The notes: generated by a model from the letters alone, not told the origin. A stretch of 64,000 nt of DNA from Serinibacter arcticus (GCF_004786095.1 NZ_RHPJ01000001.1:62001-126000); one strand, 5' to 3'. Shown: positions 36,139 to 45,981, numbered from the stretch's first letter. A program made the numbers and translations.

Positions 36139-36731
36139 GCCGCCGGGCGGGTCGAGCGCGAGATGCGCCAGCCCTTGACCACGTAGTCCAGGCCCGTCAG
36201 GAGCGTGACGGCCAGGGCGAGGTAGAGGGCGACCAGCGCGACGACGCGCATCGGGTCGGGGTCGACGAGCGCGGACCACGGCACGACCAGCAGCACGATC
36301 GCGACGATCTGCAGCACCGTCTTGACCTTGCCGCCGAGCGATGCGGGCATGATCGAGCGCCGGACCAGGACCGCGCGCAGCGCGGTGATCCCGAGCTCTC
36401 GCACCGCGACGAGGATCGTGATCCACCACGGGACCTCCCCCAGCACCGACAGGGTCACGAGCGCGCCCAGGATGAGCGCCTTGTCGGCGACGGGATCCGC
36501 GAGCGTGCCGAAGGCCGTCACGAGGTTGCGCGAGCGGGCCAGGTGGCCGTCCAGCTGATCGGTGACCGAGGCCAGCACGAACACCGCCAGGGCCCACCAC
36601 CGGGTCGGCGTCGACTCCGCCAGCAGCAGCAGGACGAACACGGGGACGAGGACCAGGCGACCGATGGTCAGCGCGTTGGGGAGGTTCCACATCCCCGCAC
36701 GCCACGAGGCGGCGCTCTCGGTCCCTGTCAC
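36135..36731 (-). CDS. pgsA: CDP-diacylglycerol-glycerol-3-phosphate 3-phosphatidyltransferase
   Basis: 198 residues with about five membrane segments and the CDP-alcohol phosphotransferase motif: D and DG in TDQLDGHLARS followed by G...D...D in FGTLADPVADK. It makes phosphatidylglycerol phosphate in the membrane. The GTG start is six bases after TAGTGT (minus strand, 36743-36738), so it may be leaderless and independent of ftsK, which ends convergently in direction of transcription at 36811. Confidence 0.93.
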   Translation of the reverse strand: MTGTESAASWRAGMWNLPNALTIGRLVLVPVFVLLLLAESTPTRWWALAVFVLASVTDQLDGHLARSRNLVTAFGTLADPVADKALILGALVTLSVLGEVPWWITILVAVRELGITALRAVLVRRSIMPASLGGKVKTVLQIVAIVLLVVPWSALVDPDPMRVVALVALYLALAVTLLTGLDYVVKGWRISRSTRPAA

Positions 36732-36810
36732 GTCACCACACTAGAGGGCGACGACGGCCACCCACGATTCGGTGCCCACCCCGGGCCGTGTCGCCCCCGT
36801 CCGGGCCGCC

Positions 36811-39729
36811 TCACCGACCGGTCAGGCTCCATGCGTCCTCGGACTCCTCGTCGTCGTCCTCGGCCCAGACCTGGGGCCGCGAGGCGAGGTCGTCGGCCAC
36901 GAGGTCGACGGGCGCCGCCGCGGCGTACGAGGTGGCGGGCACGCCGCCCGCGGCGACCGACCCGCCGGACCCGCCCGACGGCACGTCGTCGCCGCGCAGC
37001 ATCGCGAGCATGTCGGGCAGGCCCTCGGGCGTGACCATGACGTCGCGGGCCTTGGAGCCCTCGGAGGGGCCGACGATCTCGCGCGACTCCAGCAGGTCCA
37101 TGAGCCGTCCGGCCTTGGCGAAACCGACGCGCAGCTTGCGCTGCAGCATCGACGTCGAACCGAACTGCGTGGTGACCACGAGCTCGGCGGCCTGGAGCAG
37201 CAGCTCGAGGTCGTCGCCGATGTCCTCGTCGACCTGCTTCTTGGTCGCGACGACGGCCACGTCCTCGCGGTAGGAGGCCTGCGCCTGGCTCTTGACGTGC
37301 TCGACGACGGCGTTCACCTCGGACTCCGTGACCCAGGCGCCCTGCACACGCATCGGCTTGGCCGATCCCATCGGCAGGAACAGCGCGTCACCCTGGCCGA
37401 TGAGCTTCTCGGCGCCCGGCTGGTCGAGCACCACGCGAGAGTCGGCGAGCGACGACGTCGCGAACGCCAGCCGACTCGGGACGTTGGCCTTGATGAGGCC
37501 CGTGACGACGTCGACCGAGGGTCGCTGCGTCGCCAGCACCAGGTGGATGCCCGCGGCGCGCGCGAGCTGCGTGATGCGCTGGATGGAGGCCTCGACGTCG
37601 CGCGGCGCGACCATCATGAGGTCGGCGAGCTCGTCGACCACGACCAGCAGGTAGGGGTAGGGCGTGATGACGCGCTCGCTGCCCGGGAGCGGTTTGACCC
37701 GACCCGAGCGCACGGCCTTGTTGAAGTCGTCGATGTGCTTGAAGCCGAAGTTGGCGAGGTCGTCGTAGCGCGCGTCCATCTCCCGCACCACCCAGTCCAG
37801 CGCCTCGGCGGCCTTCTTGGGATTGGTGATGATCGGGGTGATGAGGTGCGGGATGCCCTCGTACATGGTCAGCTCGACCCGCTTGGGGTCGACGAGGATC
37901 ATCCGCACCTCCTCCGGGGTGGCGCGCATCATGATCGAGACGATCATCGAGTTCACGAAGCTCGACTTTCCGGCTCCCGTGGCGCCCGCGACCAGGAGGT
38001 GCGGCATCTTGGCGAGGTTCGCGATGACGTAGCCGCCCTCGACGTCCTTGCCCACGCCCATCACCATCGGGTGCTCGTCGCGGTGCGCGACGGAGGAGCG
38101 CAGCACGTCGCCGAGGACGACGGTCTCGCGGTCGGCGTTCGGGATCTCGATGCCGATCGCGGACTTGCCGGGGATCGGGGACAGGATGCGGACGTCGGCG
38201 CTGGCCACGGCGTAGGAGATGTTCTTGCTCAGCGCCGTGACGCGCTCGACCTTGGTGCCGGAGCCGAGCTCGACCTCGTAGCGCGTGACGGTCGGGCCAC
38301 GCGTGAAGCCCGTGACCTCGGCGTCGACGTCGAACTGCGTCAGGACGTCCGTGAGCGCCTCGACGACGCGGTCGTTGGCGGCGCTGCGCTTCTTGTGGGG
38401 GGCGCCCTCCACAAGCGCGCCGGGGGGCGGCAGCACGTAGCTCAGCGAGGGGTCGAGGGCCTGCTGCTCGGCGCGCGGCGGCAGCACCTGCGTCGGCGGC
38501 GCCTGCAGCTCCAGCGGTTCGGTGATCGGCTCGGCGAGCTCGACGTCGTCGACCACCCCCGCGGCGGCTGCGACGGCGGCCGGCGCGGTCCGCCCCGGTC
38601 GCTGCGGACGCACGGGTCGCGCGGGCTCGGGCTCGGGGAGCTCCTCGTGGAGGTCGGGGCGCACGAAGGCCTCGTCGGCGACGCGGTCGCCCACGGCGGT
38701 GACCGCAGCGGCGTCGGCCTCGGCCTCGGCAGCCCGCTTGCGGGACCGGCGCCCGCGGGCACGGCCGAGCGCCTGGGCGGGGAGGTCGTCGTCCTCGTCC
38801 TCGTGGGCGCGCGTCACGTCGTCCTCGTCGCGGTCCTCGCCGTCCTCGGCGTGCTCGCCGTCGGCGCGGACCCGGGACCGGCCGGTCACGGTGTCACCGA
38901 GCGCGGTCAAGCGCTCCGGGATGGCACGCACCGGCGTCGCCGTGAGGACGAGGAGGCCGAAGAACGCGAGGATCGCGAGCACGGGGACGGTGACGAACTC
39001 GCTCAGGAGGGCGGTCATGGGGTTGGCGGCGAGCCAGCCGACGATGCCGCCCGCGCCGCGCAGCCCCTCCCAGCCCTGACCGATCTCGGGGGCCCCGCCG
39101 GCGACGGCAAACAGACCGCAGGACGCGAACGTGATGATGGCGAGGCCGATGGTGATGCGGCCGTTGGCCGGACCGAGGTCGGGGCGACGCATCAGGCGCA
39201 CGGCGAGGGCCACGAGCAGCACGGGGATGACGACGGCGACGCGTCCGACAGCGCCCGCCGCAGCGACGTGCACGAGGTCGGAGCCGGAGCCGGTGAGGGA
39301 GAACCACTCGCGGGCGGCGACCGCGATCGCCAGCGCGACGAGAGCGAGGGCGAGGCCGTCGCGGCGCAGCGCCGGGTCGATGCCCTTGGCGCCGGTGCCC
39401 ACCGAGCGCGCGGTCCCGCCGACGACGTGGGCGATGCCGAGCCAGGCACCGCGCACCATCCGGACCGGGAGCGCGGGGCGGTGCGGTGCGGCGGGAGCGG
39501 TGCGGGCCGCGGGCTTGCGCGCCGTCGTGCCCCCGTTCTTGCCCGACGTCGTGGCGGCGCTGCGACCCGGCGCCTGCTTCCGGGTCTCCCCCGCGCGCGA
39601 CCTCGTCGACGACGGCGCGGCGGCGCGCGACGTGGACGCTGTCCGGGCCGACCGTCCGGCGCCTGCCGAGGTGCCGGCGGCGCGGGCCGCCGAGGCGGTG
39701 CGCCCCGGGGACGGTGGCTTGTTCGCCAT
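36811..39729 (-). CDS. ftsK: DNA translocase FtsK/SpoIIIE
   Basis: 972 residues. A basic, Ala-rich N-terminus (1-90), four or five membrane segments (about 110-250), a linker rich in Asp/Glu and Arg (about 260-450), and the motor domain with Walker A GATGAGKSSF (K588) and Walker B LVVVDELADL. The C-terminal gamma domain (VVTTQFGSTSMLQRKLRVGFAKAGRLMDLLE) reads KOPS sites. It pumps chromosome ends through the closing septum. GGAGGAGAG precedes the ATG at 39729. Confidence 0.96.
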   Translation of the reverse strand: MANKPPSPGRTASAARAAGTSAGAGRSARTASTSRAAAPSSTRSRAGETRKQAPGRSAATTSGKNGGTTARKPAARTAPAAPHRPALPVRMVRGAWLGIAHVVGGTARSVGTGAKGIDPALRRDGLALALVALAIAVAAREWFSLTGSGSDLVHVAAAGAVGRVAVVIPVLLVALAVRLMRRPDLGPANGRITIGLAIITFASCGLFAVAGGAPEIGQGWEGLRGAGGIVGWLAANPMTALLSEFVTVPVLAILAFFGLLVLTATPVRAIPERLTALGDTVTGRSRVRADGEHAEDGEDRDEDDVTRAHEDEDDDLPAQALGRARGRRSRKRAAEAEADAAAVTAVGDRVADEAFVRPDLHEELPEPEPARPVRPQRPGRTAPAAVAAAAGVVDDVELAEPITEPLELQAPPTQVLPPRAEQQALDPSLSYVLPPPGALVEGAPHKKRSAANDRVVEALTDVLTQFDVDAEVTGFTRGPTVTRYEVELGSGTKVERVTALSKNISYAVASADVRILSPIPGKSAIGIEIPNADRETVVLGDVLRSSVAHRDEHPMVMGVGKDVEGGYVIANLAKMPHLLVAGATGAGKSSFVNSMIVSIMMRATPEEVRMILVDPKRVELTMYEGIPHLITPIITNPKKAAEALDWVVREMDARYDDLANFGFKHIDDFNKAVRSGRVKPLPGSERVITPYPYLLVVVDELADLMMVAPRDVEASIQRITQLARAAGIHLVLATQRPSVDVVTGLIKANVPSRLAFATSSLADSRVVLDQPGAEKLIGQGDALFLPMGSAKPMRVQGAWVTESEVNAVVEHVKSQAQASYREDVAVVATKKQVDEDIGDDLELLLQAAELVVTTQFGSTSMLQRKLRVGFAKAGRLMDLLESREIVGPSEGSKARDVMVTPEGLPDMLAMLRGDDVPSGGSGGSVAAGGVPATSYAAAAPVDLVADDLASRPQVWAEDDDEESEDAWSLTGR

Positions 39730-39854
39730 GTGACTCTCCTCCTGGTGCGGTGCGGCGGCGTCGGCTGGACGCACGCCACCTGCCCACTCAACCACGCCGC
39801 ATTCACCCGCCCCGGGACCGACACCCGGCCGCCCGGCCGGGCCGGACGCACGGA

Positions 39855-39879
39855 CGGACCCCGCCGGTGGCGGGGTCCG
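39855..39879 (-). terminator. Terminator of the dapA-rnj unit
   Basis: CGGACCCCGCC pairs perfectly with GGCGGGGTCCG around GGT, about 50 bases past the rnj stop. Confidence 0.8.
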
Positions 39880-39928
39880 CCGGGGGTCCTGCGGGTCGAG
39901 CGGGTCGAGCAGGTGGATCAGCGCGGGA

Positions 39929-41614
39929 TCACGCCTCCACGACCACCGGGATGATCATCGGGCGACGGCGCAGGCGAGTGGAGGCCCAGCGGCCGACCAC
40001 GCGACGCACGACCTGCTGCAGCTGGTGCGTGTCGACGTTGCCGCCGCGGGAGGCCTCGGCCAGCGCCTGCGTGACCTGGGGGACGACGTCCGCCAGGACG
40101 TCGTCGTGCTCGGCGAGCCCGCGGGCCTGGACCTGCGGGCCGGCGACGACCTGACCGGTGGTGGAGTCGACCACGACGAAGACGGAGATGAAGCCCTCCT
40201 CCGCCAGGATGCGGCGGTCCTTCAGCTCGGTCTCGCCGATCTCGCCGACGCTGGAGCCGTCGACGTAGACGTAGCCGCACGGCACCGCACCGACGATGCG
40301 AGCCTTGCCGTCGATGAGGTCCACGACGACGCCGTCCTCCGCCAGGATGACGCGTTGCGGGTCGACCCCCGTCTTGACCGCGAGGGCGCCGTTCGCCACG
40401 AGGTGGCGGATCTCGCCGTGCACGGGCATGACGTTCCTGGGCCGCAGGATGTTGTAGCAGTACAGGAGCTCGCCGGCGCTGGCGTGGCCCGAGACGTGCA
40501 CCTTGGCGTTGCCGGAGTGCACGACCTTCGCCCCGAGACGCATGAGGCCGTTGATCACGCGGAAGACGGCGTTCTCGTTGCCGGGGATGAGCGAGGAGGC
40601 CAGCACGACGGTGTCGCCGGGTCCGACCTCGACGCGGTGGTCGCGGTTGGCGATGCGCGACAGCGCGGCCATCGGCTCGCCCTGCGAACCGGTGCACATG
40701 AGCACGACGCGGTCGGCCGGCATCTCGTCGATGCGCTTGACGTCGACCAGGACCCCGTCGGGGACGGTGAGGTAGCCGAGCTCGGCCGCGATCGTCATGT
40801 TCCGCACCATCGATCGGCCCACGAGGGCGACCTTGCGCTCGTTCGCCCACGCGGCGTCGATGACCTGCTGCACGCGGTGGACGTGCGAGGCGAAGCTGGC
40901 CACGACGAGCCGACCGGTCGCCGCGGCGAACACCTGGTCCAGCACCGGACCGATCTCGGCCTCGGCGGTCGTGAAACCGGGCACCTCGGCGTTGGTGGAG
41001 TCCGGCATGAAGAGGTCGACGCCCCTGTCGCCGAGGCGCGCGAACGCGTTCAGGTCGGTGATGCGGCCGTCGAGCGGCAGCTGGTCCATCTTGAAGTCGC
41101 CCGTGTGCAGCACGGTGCCGGCACCGGTCGTGACGGCGACGGCGAGCGCGTCCGGGATGGAGTGGTTCACGGCGATGAACTCGAGGTCGAACGGGCCGAT
41201 GCTGGCCTCCTCGCCCTCGGCGACCTGGCGCAGCACCGGCGTGATGCGGTGCTCCTTGAGCTTGGCGCTGATGAAGGCGAGCGTGAGCTTCGAGCCGATC
41301 AGCGGGATGTCGCGGCGCAGGCGCAGGAGGTAGGGAACCGCGCCGATGTGGTCCTCGTGCCCGTGCGTGAGGACGACGGCCTCGACGTCGTCGAGGCGGT
41401 CGGCGATCGAGGAGAAGTCGGGCAGGATCAGGTCGACGCCGGGCTGGTGGTCCTCGGGGAAGAGGACGCCGCAGTCGATGATCAGCAGACGGCCGTCGTA
41501 CTCCAGGACGGCCATGTTGCGGCCGACCTCACCCAGTCCACCAAGCGCGACGACGCGCAGGGCGCCCGTCGGCAGCGGACCGGGGAGCGGCAGCTCGGGA
41601 TGGCTGTGGGACAT
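39929..41614 (-). CDS. rnj: Ribonuclease J
   Basis: 561 residues. Metallo-beta-lactamase domain with HGHEDH (84-89), NHSIPDA and HTGDFKMD, beta-CASP domain with GSQGEPMAA and HVSGHAS, and a C-terminal domain. It is a 5'-3' exonuclease and endonuclease in RNA turnover and rRNA maturation. GGAAGGAAAG precedes the ATG. It lies 43 bases downstream of dapA, an arrangement common in Actinobacteria. Confidence 0.95.
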   Translation of the reverse strand: MSHSHPELPLPGPLPTGALRVVALGGLGEVGRNMAVLEYDGRLLIIDCGVLFPEDHQPGVDLILPDFSSIADRLDDVEAVVLTHGHEDHIGAVPYLLRLRRDIPLIGSKLTLAFISAKLKEHRITPVLRQVAEGEEASIGPFDLEFIAVNHSIPDALAVAVTTGAGTVLHTGDFKMDQLPLDGRITDLNAFARLGDRGVDLFMPDSTNAEVPGFTTAEAEIGPVLDQVFAAATGRLVVASFASHVHRVQQVIDAAWANERKVALVGRSMVRNMTIAAELGYLTVPDGVLVDVKRIDEMPADRVVLMCTGSQGEPMAALSRIANRDHRVEVGPGDTVVLASSLIPGNENAVFRVINGLMRLGAKVVHSGNAKVHVSGHASAGELLYCYNILRPRNVMPVHGEIRHLVANGALAVKTGVDPQRVILAEDGVVVDLIDGKARIVGAVPCGYVYVDGSSVGEIGETELKDRRILAEEGFISVFVVVDSTTGQVVAGPQVQARGLAEHDDVLADVVPQVTQALAEASRGGNVDTHQLQQVVRRVVGRWASTRLRRRPMIIPVVVEA

Positions 41615-41657
41615 GACTTTCCTTCCGTGGGCTGGCCGGCGGGCCAGGTGTCGCGGG

Positions 41658-42569
41658 CTAGGCCGCGAGGATGCCGAGGGCGCGCAGCCGCTCGGCGAGG
41701 TCGGTGAGCTCGGACTCGTCGGCCTCGACGAGGGGGGACCGCACCGTGCGGTGCGGGATGGCGCCGAGCAGCTCGAGCGCGGCCTTGGCGTACACCGCGC
41801 CCTGTCCGGCGCCCATGATCGCGTCGCACACCGGAGCGAGCTCGACCGCGAGGTCCTGCGCTCGGCTCAGGTCCCCCGTGCCGATGCGCTCGACCATCTC
41901 GGCGTAGGCGCCCGCCACCACGTGACCGACGACGCTGACGACGCCGACGGCGCCGTGCGCGAGCCAGGCGAGGCTGAGGTTGTCGTCACCCGAGTAGAAC
42001 GCGAGGCCGGTGCGGCGCATCCGCTCGAAGCCGGCCGGCACGTCGCCGGTCGCATCCTTCACGGCGAGCACGCGGTCGTGCTGCGCGAGCCGGTCGAGGA
42101 TCTCGTCACCGATCGCGACGCCGGTCCTGCCGGGGATGTCGTAGAGCATGACGGGCAGGTCGACCGACTCGACGATCTGGTGGATGTGGCGGTAGACGCC
42201 CTCCTGCGAGGGACGGTTGTAGTAGGGCGAGACCACGAGCACGCCGTGCGCACCCGTGCGCTCGGCGCCCTGCGCGATGCGGACCGCGTGCTGCGTGTCG
42301 TTCGAGCCGGCACCCGCGACGATGCGCGCGCGGTGCCCCACGGCGTCGACGACGGCGCGCACGAGCGCGTCCTTCTCCGGCTGGTGCGTGGTCGGGGACT
42401 CCCCCGTGGTGCCGTTCAGCACGAGGCCGTCGGCGCCGTCGTCCACGAGCCTGGTGGCCAGGGCGCAGGCGGCGTCGACGTCGATGCTGCCGTCGGGGTG
42501 CATGGGGGTCACCATCGCGACCGAGACGGAGCCGAACTCCGCCAGGGCGCGGGCGTTGCGCGTGCTCAT
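41658..42569 (-). CDS. dapA: 4-hydroxy-tetrahydrodipicolinate synthase
   Basis: 303 residues. Schiff-base K171 in AVKDATGD, Y143 in MLYDIPGRTG, and GTTGESPTT for the pyruvate site. It is the committed step of lysine and diaminopimelate synthesis. The ATG stands six bases after TAGGTT (minus strand, 42581-42576), so it is likely leaderless. rnj follows in the same unit. Confidence 0.96.
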   Translation of the reverse strand: MSTRNARALAEFGSVSVAMVTPMHPDGSIDVDAACALATRLVDDGADGLVLNGTTGESPTTHQPEKDALVRAVVDAVGHRARIVAGAGSNDTQHAVRIAQGAERTGAHGVLVVSPYYNRPSQEGVYRHIHQIVESVDLPVMLYDIPGRTGVAIGDEILDRLAQHDRVLAVKDATGDVPAGFERMRRTGLAFYSGDDNLSLAWLAHGAVGVVSVVGHVVAGAYAEMVERIGTGDLSRAQDLAVELAPVCDAIMGAGQGAVYAKAALELLGAIPHRTVRSPLVEADESELTDLAERLRALGILAA

Positions 42570-42575
42570 GGGAGG

Positions 42576-42581
42576 AACCTA
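42576..42581 (-). promoter_or_regulatory. -10 element of dapA (leaderless)
   Basis: TAGGTT, six bases, then the dapA ATG at 42569. Confidence 0.6.
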
Positions 42582-42654
42582 CCGTCGAAGGGAGGACGCC
42601 CGAGCGCCCGGACCGGGTGCCGGACCTTGGGCCGGAGCGCCATGTCGGCGCCGG

Positions 42655-43941
42655 TCACGGGGCTCCGCCGAGGTAGTCGGCGGAGAGCCCGAGGTGCTCC
42701 TCGAGGGTGAGGCCGGCGTCGGTCAGCTCGGTGGCCAGCTCGACGCCGAGGAACCGCAGGTGCCACGGCTCGTACACGTAGCCGGTGATCGCCTCCTTGC
42801 CCTCCGGGTAGCGCACGACGAACCCGAACCGCGCCGCGTTCGCGGCGACCCAGGTCGCCTCCGGGGTGCCGTCGAAGGCCCGGGAGGGGTCGTTGACGTC
42901 GAGCGCGAGACCGCTCTGGTGCTCGGAGAACCCCGCACGGGAGGAGAACCGGTCGGCGTAGGTGGACCCGTGCTCGGCCGCCCACCGACCGTAGGTGGCG
43001 GCCTGGTCGTCGTACGACCGGTACCCGGACGCGACGAACAGCGTCAGGCCCTCCTCGGCCGCGGCGGCGGCCGCCATCCGGTCGAACGCGGCGGACACCT
43101 CCGGCTGCATGCCCGGGTCGTAGCCGAGCGGCAGCGGGACGGCCTTGCTGATGACGGGGATGCCGCCGACGGTGGTCGGGGCATCGGGGCGCGTCACGAC
43201 CTCGGCGTGCGATGCGGTGGCGGTCTCGAGGTCCGTCTGCACGGCGCGCAGGGCGTCGAGGTCGGTCACGGGAGCGGCGGCCTCGCCGTCGACGGTGGCG
43301 CCCTCGCGCACGGCGACCCCGGCGGCGACGGCGTCGCGCAGACCCGTGAGCACGGCCGGATCCGCCGCGATCGGCTCCCACGACGCCAGGCGCTGCTCGC
43401 CCGCGGCCAGTGCGTCCAGCACGCCCTGCGTGGCGGCGACGAGGCGAGCGGCGCGGACGGCGTCCGCAGCGGCGGCGACGGCGGCCGAGGTGTCGGTCAC
43501 GTCGGTCACCGTGGGCGTGGTGGTGACGGGGACGTCCACGAGCACGCTCTCGACGACCGCGGGCACGCTGGTCAGCTCCACGGGTGCGGCGAGCGCGGAC
43601 TCGGCATCGGCCACGGCGGCCCTGAGCTGCTCGACGGCGGCGGGGTCGACGCCGTCGTTCGCGAGTCCTCGCCTCCCCTCGGGGACGGCGGGGGTGTCCA
43701 GATCCGTGCCCGCCAGCACGGCTGCCGCGGATCCGACCTCGAGCTCGAGCTCGCTTCGCGCCGCGTCCACGGCCACGCGCATGCCCTGCTCGGTGACCAC
43801 GGCGGAGTCGCGCACGGCGGTGATGCGCTCGGCGCTCGCGGAGCGCTCGCCGAGGTGGGCGGCCGAGACGCCGGAGGCCGCGACGAGCGAGAGCGCCACG
43901 GCCAGCACGCGACGACGACGTCGGTACGTGGCAGGGCTCAC
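42655..43941 (-). CDS. M15-family (VanY-type) D-alanyl-D-alanine carboxypeptidase
   Basis: 428 residues. A membrane or signal segment at about 11-28, then about 230 residues of Ala/Val-rich, probably helical sequence of no known family, then the VanY domain with zinc ligands H341 and D348 in HQSGLALDVND and H394 with the catalytic Glu in EPWHL. It should trim the terminal D-Ala of peptidoglycan stem peptides outside the cell. The GTG at 43941 follows a perfect AAGGAGGT; the frame is open upstream but has no better start. Confidence 0.87.
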   Translation of the reverse strand: MSPATYRRRRRVLAVALSLVAASGVSAAHLGERSASAERITAVRDSAVVTEQGMRVAVDAARSELELEVGSAAAVLAGTDLDTPAVPEGRRGLANDGVDPAAVEQLRAAVADAESALAAPVELTSVPAVVESVLVDVPVTTTPTVTDVTDTSAAVAAAADAVRAARLVAATQGVLDALAAGEQRLASWEPIAADPAVLTGLRDAVAAGVAVREGATVDGEAAAPVTDLDALRAVQTDLETATASHAEVVTRPDAPTTVGGIPVISKAVPLPLGYDPGMQPEVSAAFDRMAAAAAAEEGLTLFVASGYRSYDDQAATYGRWAAEHGSTYADRFSSRAGFSEHQSGLALDVNDPSRAFDGTPEATWVAANAARFGFVVRYPEGKEAITGYVYEPWHLRFLGVELATELTDAGLTLEEHLGLSADYLGGAP

Positions 43942-44114
43942 CCGAAACCTCCTTCTCGACACGCACTCGTTGCGGGGACGGGCGCCAGGCGCGCGCCACG
44001 CGCGGGTGCGCCGGTGCGCACGACCGCCCCACGATACCTCCGAGGTCACGGTCAGGTCACGGCGAGGTCCCGGTGCGGTCCAGGCGGACGAGCCCCGTGC
44101 GCGAGGATGGGGGC

Positions 44115-44747
44115 ATGCTCTCCCCCCTCGTCGCCGACGTCTCCGTGCGCCCGGCCACCCCCGCCGATGCCGAGGTCGTCACCGCTCTCCAGCTCGCCGC
44201 GTGGCGCGAGCGGCTCGGCGAGGAGGCCGTCTCCTCGATCGACCCGACGGTCGTCGCCGCGTCCTGGACCGCGGCGATCGCGTCGCCGCCCGATCCGCGC
44301 GGGCGCGTGCTCGTGGCGGCGGCGGGCCCGCGCGTCGTGGGTTTCGTGGCCACCGCGCCCTCCGCCGCCTCGCTCGCGGCCGGCGGTCCGGACCCCGCGG
44401 ACCCGGCGACCCCCGAGGAGGCGGCTCCGGACGGCTGGACCACCGAGCTGGTCGCGCTCGAGGTGGCACCGGCGGACCGCCGGCAGGGCCACGGCTCCCG
44501 GCTGCTGGCCGCCGCCGTCGACCTCGCCCGCGAGCGCGGCGCCCACCACGTGGGCGCCTGGAGCCTGCGCGAGGACACCTCCCGGACCGGCTTCCTGACC
44601 TCGGCCGGGCTCGCCGAGGTCGGCGTCCGCCGCGTGCTGGACGTGCCGGGGGGCGAGCGCGAGGAGTTCCTGCTCACGGGCGTCATCCAGCCCGAGCCGG
44701 CCGCCGCGCCCCGTCCCGGTCAGCACGACCACCCGCACCCGCACTGA
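44115..44747 (+). CDS. GNAT-family N-acetyltransferase
   Basis: 210 residues with the acetyl-CoA loop DRRQGHGSRLLAAAV and a TELVALEVAP strand before it. The substrate is not apparent. The C-terminus ends in a His-rich HDHPHPH, which might bind metal. The ATG stands six bases after GAGGAT, a plausible leaderless start. It is convergent with the TPR gene. Confidence 0.82.
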   Translation: MLSPLVADVSVRPATPADAEVVTALQLAAWRERLGEEAVSSIDPTVVAASWTAAIASPPDPRGRVLVAAAGPRVVGFVATAPSAASLAAGGPDPADPATPEEAAPDGWTTELVALEVAPADRRQGHGSRLLAAAVDLARERGAHHVGAWSLREDTSRTGFLTSAGLAEVGVRRVLDVPGGEREEFLLTGVIQPEPAAAPRPGQHDHPHPH

Positions 44748-44776
44748 CGCCCGGGCCCGTCGGTGGGCGCCGAGCG

Positions 44777-45241
44777 TCAGCGGCGCGCGTCGCGCTCGAG
44801 CCGGACGGCCCGGCGCAGCGCCTCGCGCGCACGACGGCGGTCCCCCGCGGCGTCGTAGACCCACCCGAGCCGGTACCAGGCGCGCCAGCTCTCGGGCTCG
44901 GCCACGACCGCGTCCCGCGCGGGCTCGAACCGCTCCCCCGCGACCGACCGGTCGATGCGCCCGCCGGGGCTGCGCGGCAGGTCGTCGACCTCGAGCGCGT
45001 CCTCGGCGGCCAGCACACCGGTGAGGCGGTCGACGGCGCGCGCCTGGCCGACCTCGCGCACGAGGAACCACACGGTCAGGACCGGGATCACGAGCACGGC
45101 GGCCCCGAGCGCGATGCCGACGGCCTCGCCGGAGCGCAGCAGCAGCACGCCCCGCTCCCCGACGGCCACGACGTAGAGCCCGAGCAGCAGGATCAGCGCG
45201 ATCGCTGCCCAGAGCGAGCGGCGCGCGAGGGAGGGCCTCAC
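44777..45241 (-). CDS. Small membrane protein with C-terminal TPR-like repeat
   Basis: 154 residues. Two membrane segments at about 9-27 and 39-63, then a cytoplasmic part that ends in a TPR-like pair of helices (WRAWYRLGWVYDAAGDRRRAREALRRAV). No family or function recognised. The GTG start overlaps the dapB stop by four bases, so it is made with dapB, although no biochemical link is evident. Confidence 0.72.
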   Translation of the reverse strand: MRPSLARRSLWAAIALILLLGLYVVAVGERGVLLLRSGEAVGIALGAAVLVIPVLTVWFLVREVGQARAVDRLTGVLAAEDALEVDDLPRSPGGRIDRSVAGERFEPARDAVVAEPESWRAWYRLGWVYDAAGDRRRAREALRRAVRLERDARR

Positions 45242-45981
45242 AGGTCGAGGTAGGTATCGAGGCCGACGTGCACGCCCGGACGGGCAGCCACCTCGCGCAC
45301 CGCGAGCAGCACGCCGGGCATGAAGCTCACCCGGTCGAAGGAGTCGGTGCGGATGGTGAGGAGCTCACCGGGGTTGGACAGGAAGATCTGCTCGTGCGCC
45401 ACGAGACCCGCCAGCCGGAGGGAGTGGACGTTGACGCCGTCGACGTCGGCGCCCCTGGCCCCCGGCAGCGACGTCGCCGTGGCGTCGGGCATGGCGCCCA
45501 GACCCGCCTCGGCACGCGCCGCGGCGATGCCGTGCGCGGTGTGGACGGCCGTGCCCGAGGGGGCGTCGAGCTTGCGGGGGTGGTGCATCTCCACCACCTC
45601 GGCGGAGGCGAAGTAGCGGGCGGCGACCGACGCGAACCGCATCGCGAGCACGGCCGACAGCGCGAAGTTGGGGGCGATCAGCACGCCGACGTCGGGGCGG
45701 GTGGACGCGTGGGCCCTGACCCGTCCGAGCGCGGCCGCGTCCCAGCCGGTCGTGCCCACGACGGCGTGGACCCCGGCGTCGAGCAGCGCGTGCACGTTGG
45801 CCTCGGTGACCTCGGGGACGGTGAAGTCGATCGCGACGTCGGCCACACCGGTGAGGGCCGCGACGTCGTCGCCCTCCCCCAGCTCGGCGACCAGCTCCAG
45901 CCCGTCGGCGGCCCGCACCGCCGCCGTCGTGGTGCTGCCCATCCGACCCGCCGCGCCGAGCACGGCCACAGTGATGCTCAC
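45238..45981 (-). CDS. dapB: 4-hydroxy-tetrahydrodipicolinate reductase
   Basis: 247 residues with the nucleotide-binding GAAGRMG (9-15), DFTVPE, GTTGWD and the catalytic segment EMHHPRKLDAPSGTA. It acts directly after DapA in lysine and diaminopimelate synthesis. The GTG start stands seven bases after TAGGGT (minus strand, 45994-45989), so it may start its own transcript although the SDR gene ends only 31 bases upstream. Confidence 0.96.
   Translation of the reverse strand: MSITVAVLGAAGRMGSTTTAAVRAADGLELVAELGEGDDVAALTGVADVAIDFTVPEVTEANVHALLDAGVHAVVGTTGWDAAALGRVRAHASTRPDVGVLIAPNFALSAVLAMRFASVAARYFASAEVVEMHHPRKLDAPSGTAVHTAHGIAAARAEAGLGAMPDATATSLPGARGADVDGVNVHSLRLAGLVAHEQIFLSNPGELLTIRTDSFDRVSFMPGVLLAVREVAARPGVHVGLDTYLDL

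Noticed and set aside
36772-39954. 1,060-codon open frame on the plus strand opposite ftsK
   Set aside because: Antisense shadow of ftsK; composition is His/Arg/Gly/Asp-rich and no motif is present.
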